Shown one piece after another: positions 63,041-64,000 of a stretch of 64,000 nucleotides of DNA. The notes below the pieces were generated by a model, which worked only from the letters and a program-made list of their open reading frames with translations, was not told where the DNA came from and searched no databases. A program made the translations under genes and the position numbers. The first letter of the stretch is position 1. Every line of letters starts with the position of its first letter. The stretch covers positions 27,385,411 through 27,449,410 of the forward strand of contig NC_067203.1 in NCBI RefSeq assembly GCF_026262505.1. The letters run 5' to 3'. This DNA is from Trichomonas vaginalis G3. Its lineage: Eukaryota > Parabasalia > Trichomonadida > Trichomonadidae.

Positions 63041-64000
63041 TTATTTGAAGTTAAGTTTGTCCTTCCATTTCTGCACTTCTTCTTCTGTGAAGTGCCTGAG
63101 TGGGTGTCCTTCTGTGTTGAACACCCATTGAGCGGGCGAAATGAGTGAAGTATCAGCAAATGTCAGGTAAAGGTATTTCAATGTCTCTGCGAAGAAGAAA
63201 CTTTCCTGGTTGCCGTAGGAGCGAGTGTCATTTGCATTGTTAACATCCCTTATATGTCCGAATCCCTTGCTCTTCCTTGCGTATTTATTTATTCCAGAGA
63301 ACATGTTCCAAGCGTACATCCTAAATTTTGGAAGTCCAGTGAATTTCCACATCACGTAAACACTCTCGCATGATTCCGGCCTCAGCATGTAAACTGGATT
63401 TTCTATCTCGAAATCTTTCCCTTCTTTGTTCGAAAACCTCACGCGCTCTGGCCCTACGCCTGTCTGCGTGAACTCGTAAGCCTTCGCGTACCCTGTTGTT
63501 AGATCGTCCGCGAGCTGCAAGTCTTCAGCTGCGTGCGGATTCTCTTTTACAGTTCCGACCGCAATCATTCCGCCGGCGAATGTGCCGAGGTGCTCCTGCA
63601 TCGGATTGACTGAACCGCCTGAGTACACGCCGAGGCCAGTGTAGTTCGACTTCTTTGAGTGGACGACGATCTTTTCCTTGATATCTTTGACAATTTGTAG
63701 ATATTTGTCGAGGAATGGCCGGGCAACGCCTCGTGTCATCACGTATATCTTTATGATATATTCGTAGTATGAATCTATACCTCCTCCAACGTGGAGATTG
63801 CTTCCGCTGAAACTATCTGAAATTAATCCTCTGTTTTTGTAGCGTTCCCACATATTTTTGTATGTTTTCATTGCTAAGTCAATGTACTTGGGATCTCCAG
63901 TGAGCATTGAAAGAGAAATGAACTCAAGTTGGTAAGTATTTGAATCAGCAACAGATCTACCGCCGCCTGAACTGTACGATGCTTTAATTTTCCCATTCTG
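63041..64000 (-). CDS. GH47 alpha-1,2-mannosidase, copy 5 (5' part outside window)
   Basis: The C-terminal 320 or so residues, identical to copy 1 where visible, including Asp276, Glu409 and Thr496 equivalents. The frame is open at the right edge; Glu150 and the anchor lie outside the window. Confidence 0.85.
   Translation of the reverse strand, partial: QNGKIKASYSSGGGRSVADSNTYQLEFISLSMLTGDPKYIDLAMKTYKNMWERYKNRGLISDSFSGSNLHVGGGIDSYYEYIIKIYVMTRGVARPFLDKYLQIVKDIKEKIVVHSKKSNYTGLGVYSGGSVNPMQEHLGTFAGGMIAVGTVKENPHAAEDLQLADDLTTGYAKAYEFTQTGVGPERVRFSNKEGKDFEIENPVYMLRPESCESVYVMWKFTGLPKFRMYAWNMFSGINKYARKSKGFGHIRDVNNANDTRSYGNQESFFFAETLKYLYLTFADTSLISPAQWVFNTEGHPLRHFTEEEVQKWKDKLNFK

Larger units (their letters stand above)
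25179..64000. repeat. Head-to-tail array of ~8.6-kb units (mannosidase, transposase, small elements)
   Basis: Measured from mannosidase stop to mannosidase stop, units are 29,420 to 38,033 (8,614 bases), 38,034 to 46,645 (8,612), 46,646 to 55,262 (8,617) and 55,263 to 63,040 (7,778, lacking one inserted element). A partial unit precedes them (25,179 to 29,419) and another runs off the right edge. Units are nearly identical; most differences are single bases or homopolymer lengths. The array starts abruptly inside a transposase gene, and the true repeat boundary cannot be defined from within the array. Confidence 0.95.

Overview
ORGANISM. The window looks like nuclear DNA of a parabasalid, most probably Trichomonas vaginalis or a close relative. 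The non-coding DNA is very AT-rich, no introns are evident, TCA(C/T)(A/T) initiator-like motifs sit just before several ATGs, and mobile DNA dominates: a capsid-bearing Polinton-like element, a Kolobok-like DDE transposase and small Mutator-like elements. The species call is inference from these traits, not from a marker gene.

LEFT PART (1 to about 25,020). This is an old virus-like element of Polinton-like type. Its gene block appears twice in opposite orientation. The forward arm (1 to about 9,357) looks largely whole, with a few breaks. The reverse arm (about 13,236 to 22,317) is a heavily broken relative, with on the order of thirty breaks. Block order is: large coiled-coil virion-type protein, putative major capsid protein, two small proteins read from a shared divergent start region, a second structural-type protein, an SF3 (D5/DUF5906-like) helicase, a small acidic-tailed protein, a lysine-rich protein, and an FtsK/HerA-type packaging ATPase. 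No family-B DNA polymerase, integrase or protease was recognised inside the window; the element continues off the left edge. The 4.4 kb between the arms holds a gene remnant between 60-bp inverted repeats, several short frames with a common TCA-T-rich leader, a proline-rich protein and a hairpin-rich minisatellite. To the right of the reverse arm lie an AACGGT-motif cluster, an unrecognised acidic 339-residue protein, a GC-rich stem-loop, a run of 34 T, and a 250-bp tandem array in which every unit is a chain of four large hairpins.

RIGHT PART (25,179 to 64,000). This is a head-to-tail array of about 8.6-kb units (four complete units plus partial ones at both ends). Each unit carries a GH47 alpha-1,2-mannosidase gene (minus strand), a Kolobok-like transposase gene (minus strand), a conserved 64-codon frame with an initiator motif at its ATG (plus strand), a 236-bp foldback element with perfect 22-bp terminal inverted repeats, and two insertions of one small Mutator-like element with 9- and 10-bp target duplications. 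The last complete unit has a clean empty site where the others carry the second insertion, and the first unit has an extra, related 366-bp insertion. Individual units have private lesions: mannosidase copies 3 and 4 and transposase copy 3.

HOW IT FITS TOGETHER. A mobile-element-laden cassette, carrying a host-type glycan-processing gene, was amplified in tandem next to the hairpin-rich end of a decayed virus-like element. All mannosidase copies lack an in-frame ATG in front of a clear membrane-anchor segment, so whether any copy is expressed is open. No rRNA, tRNA or CRISPR locus was seen.
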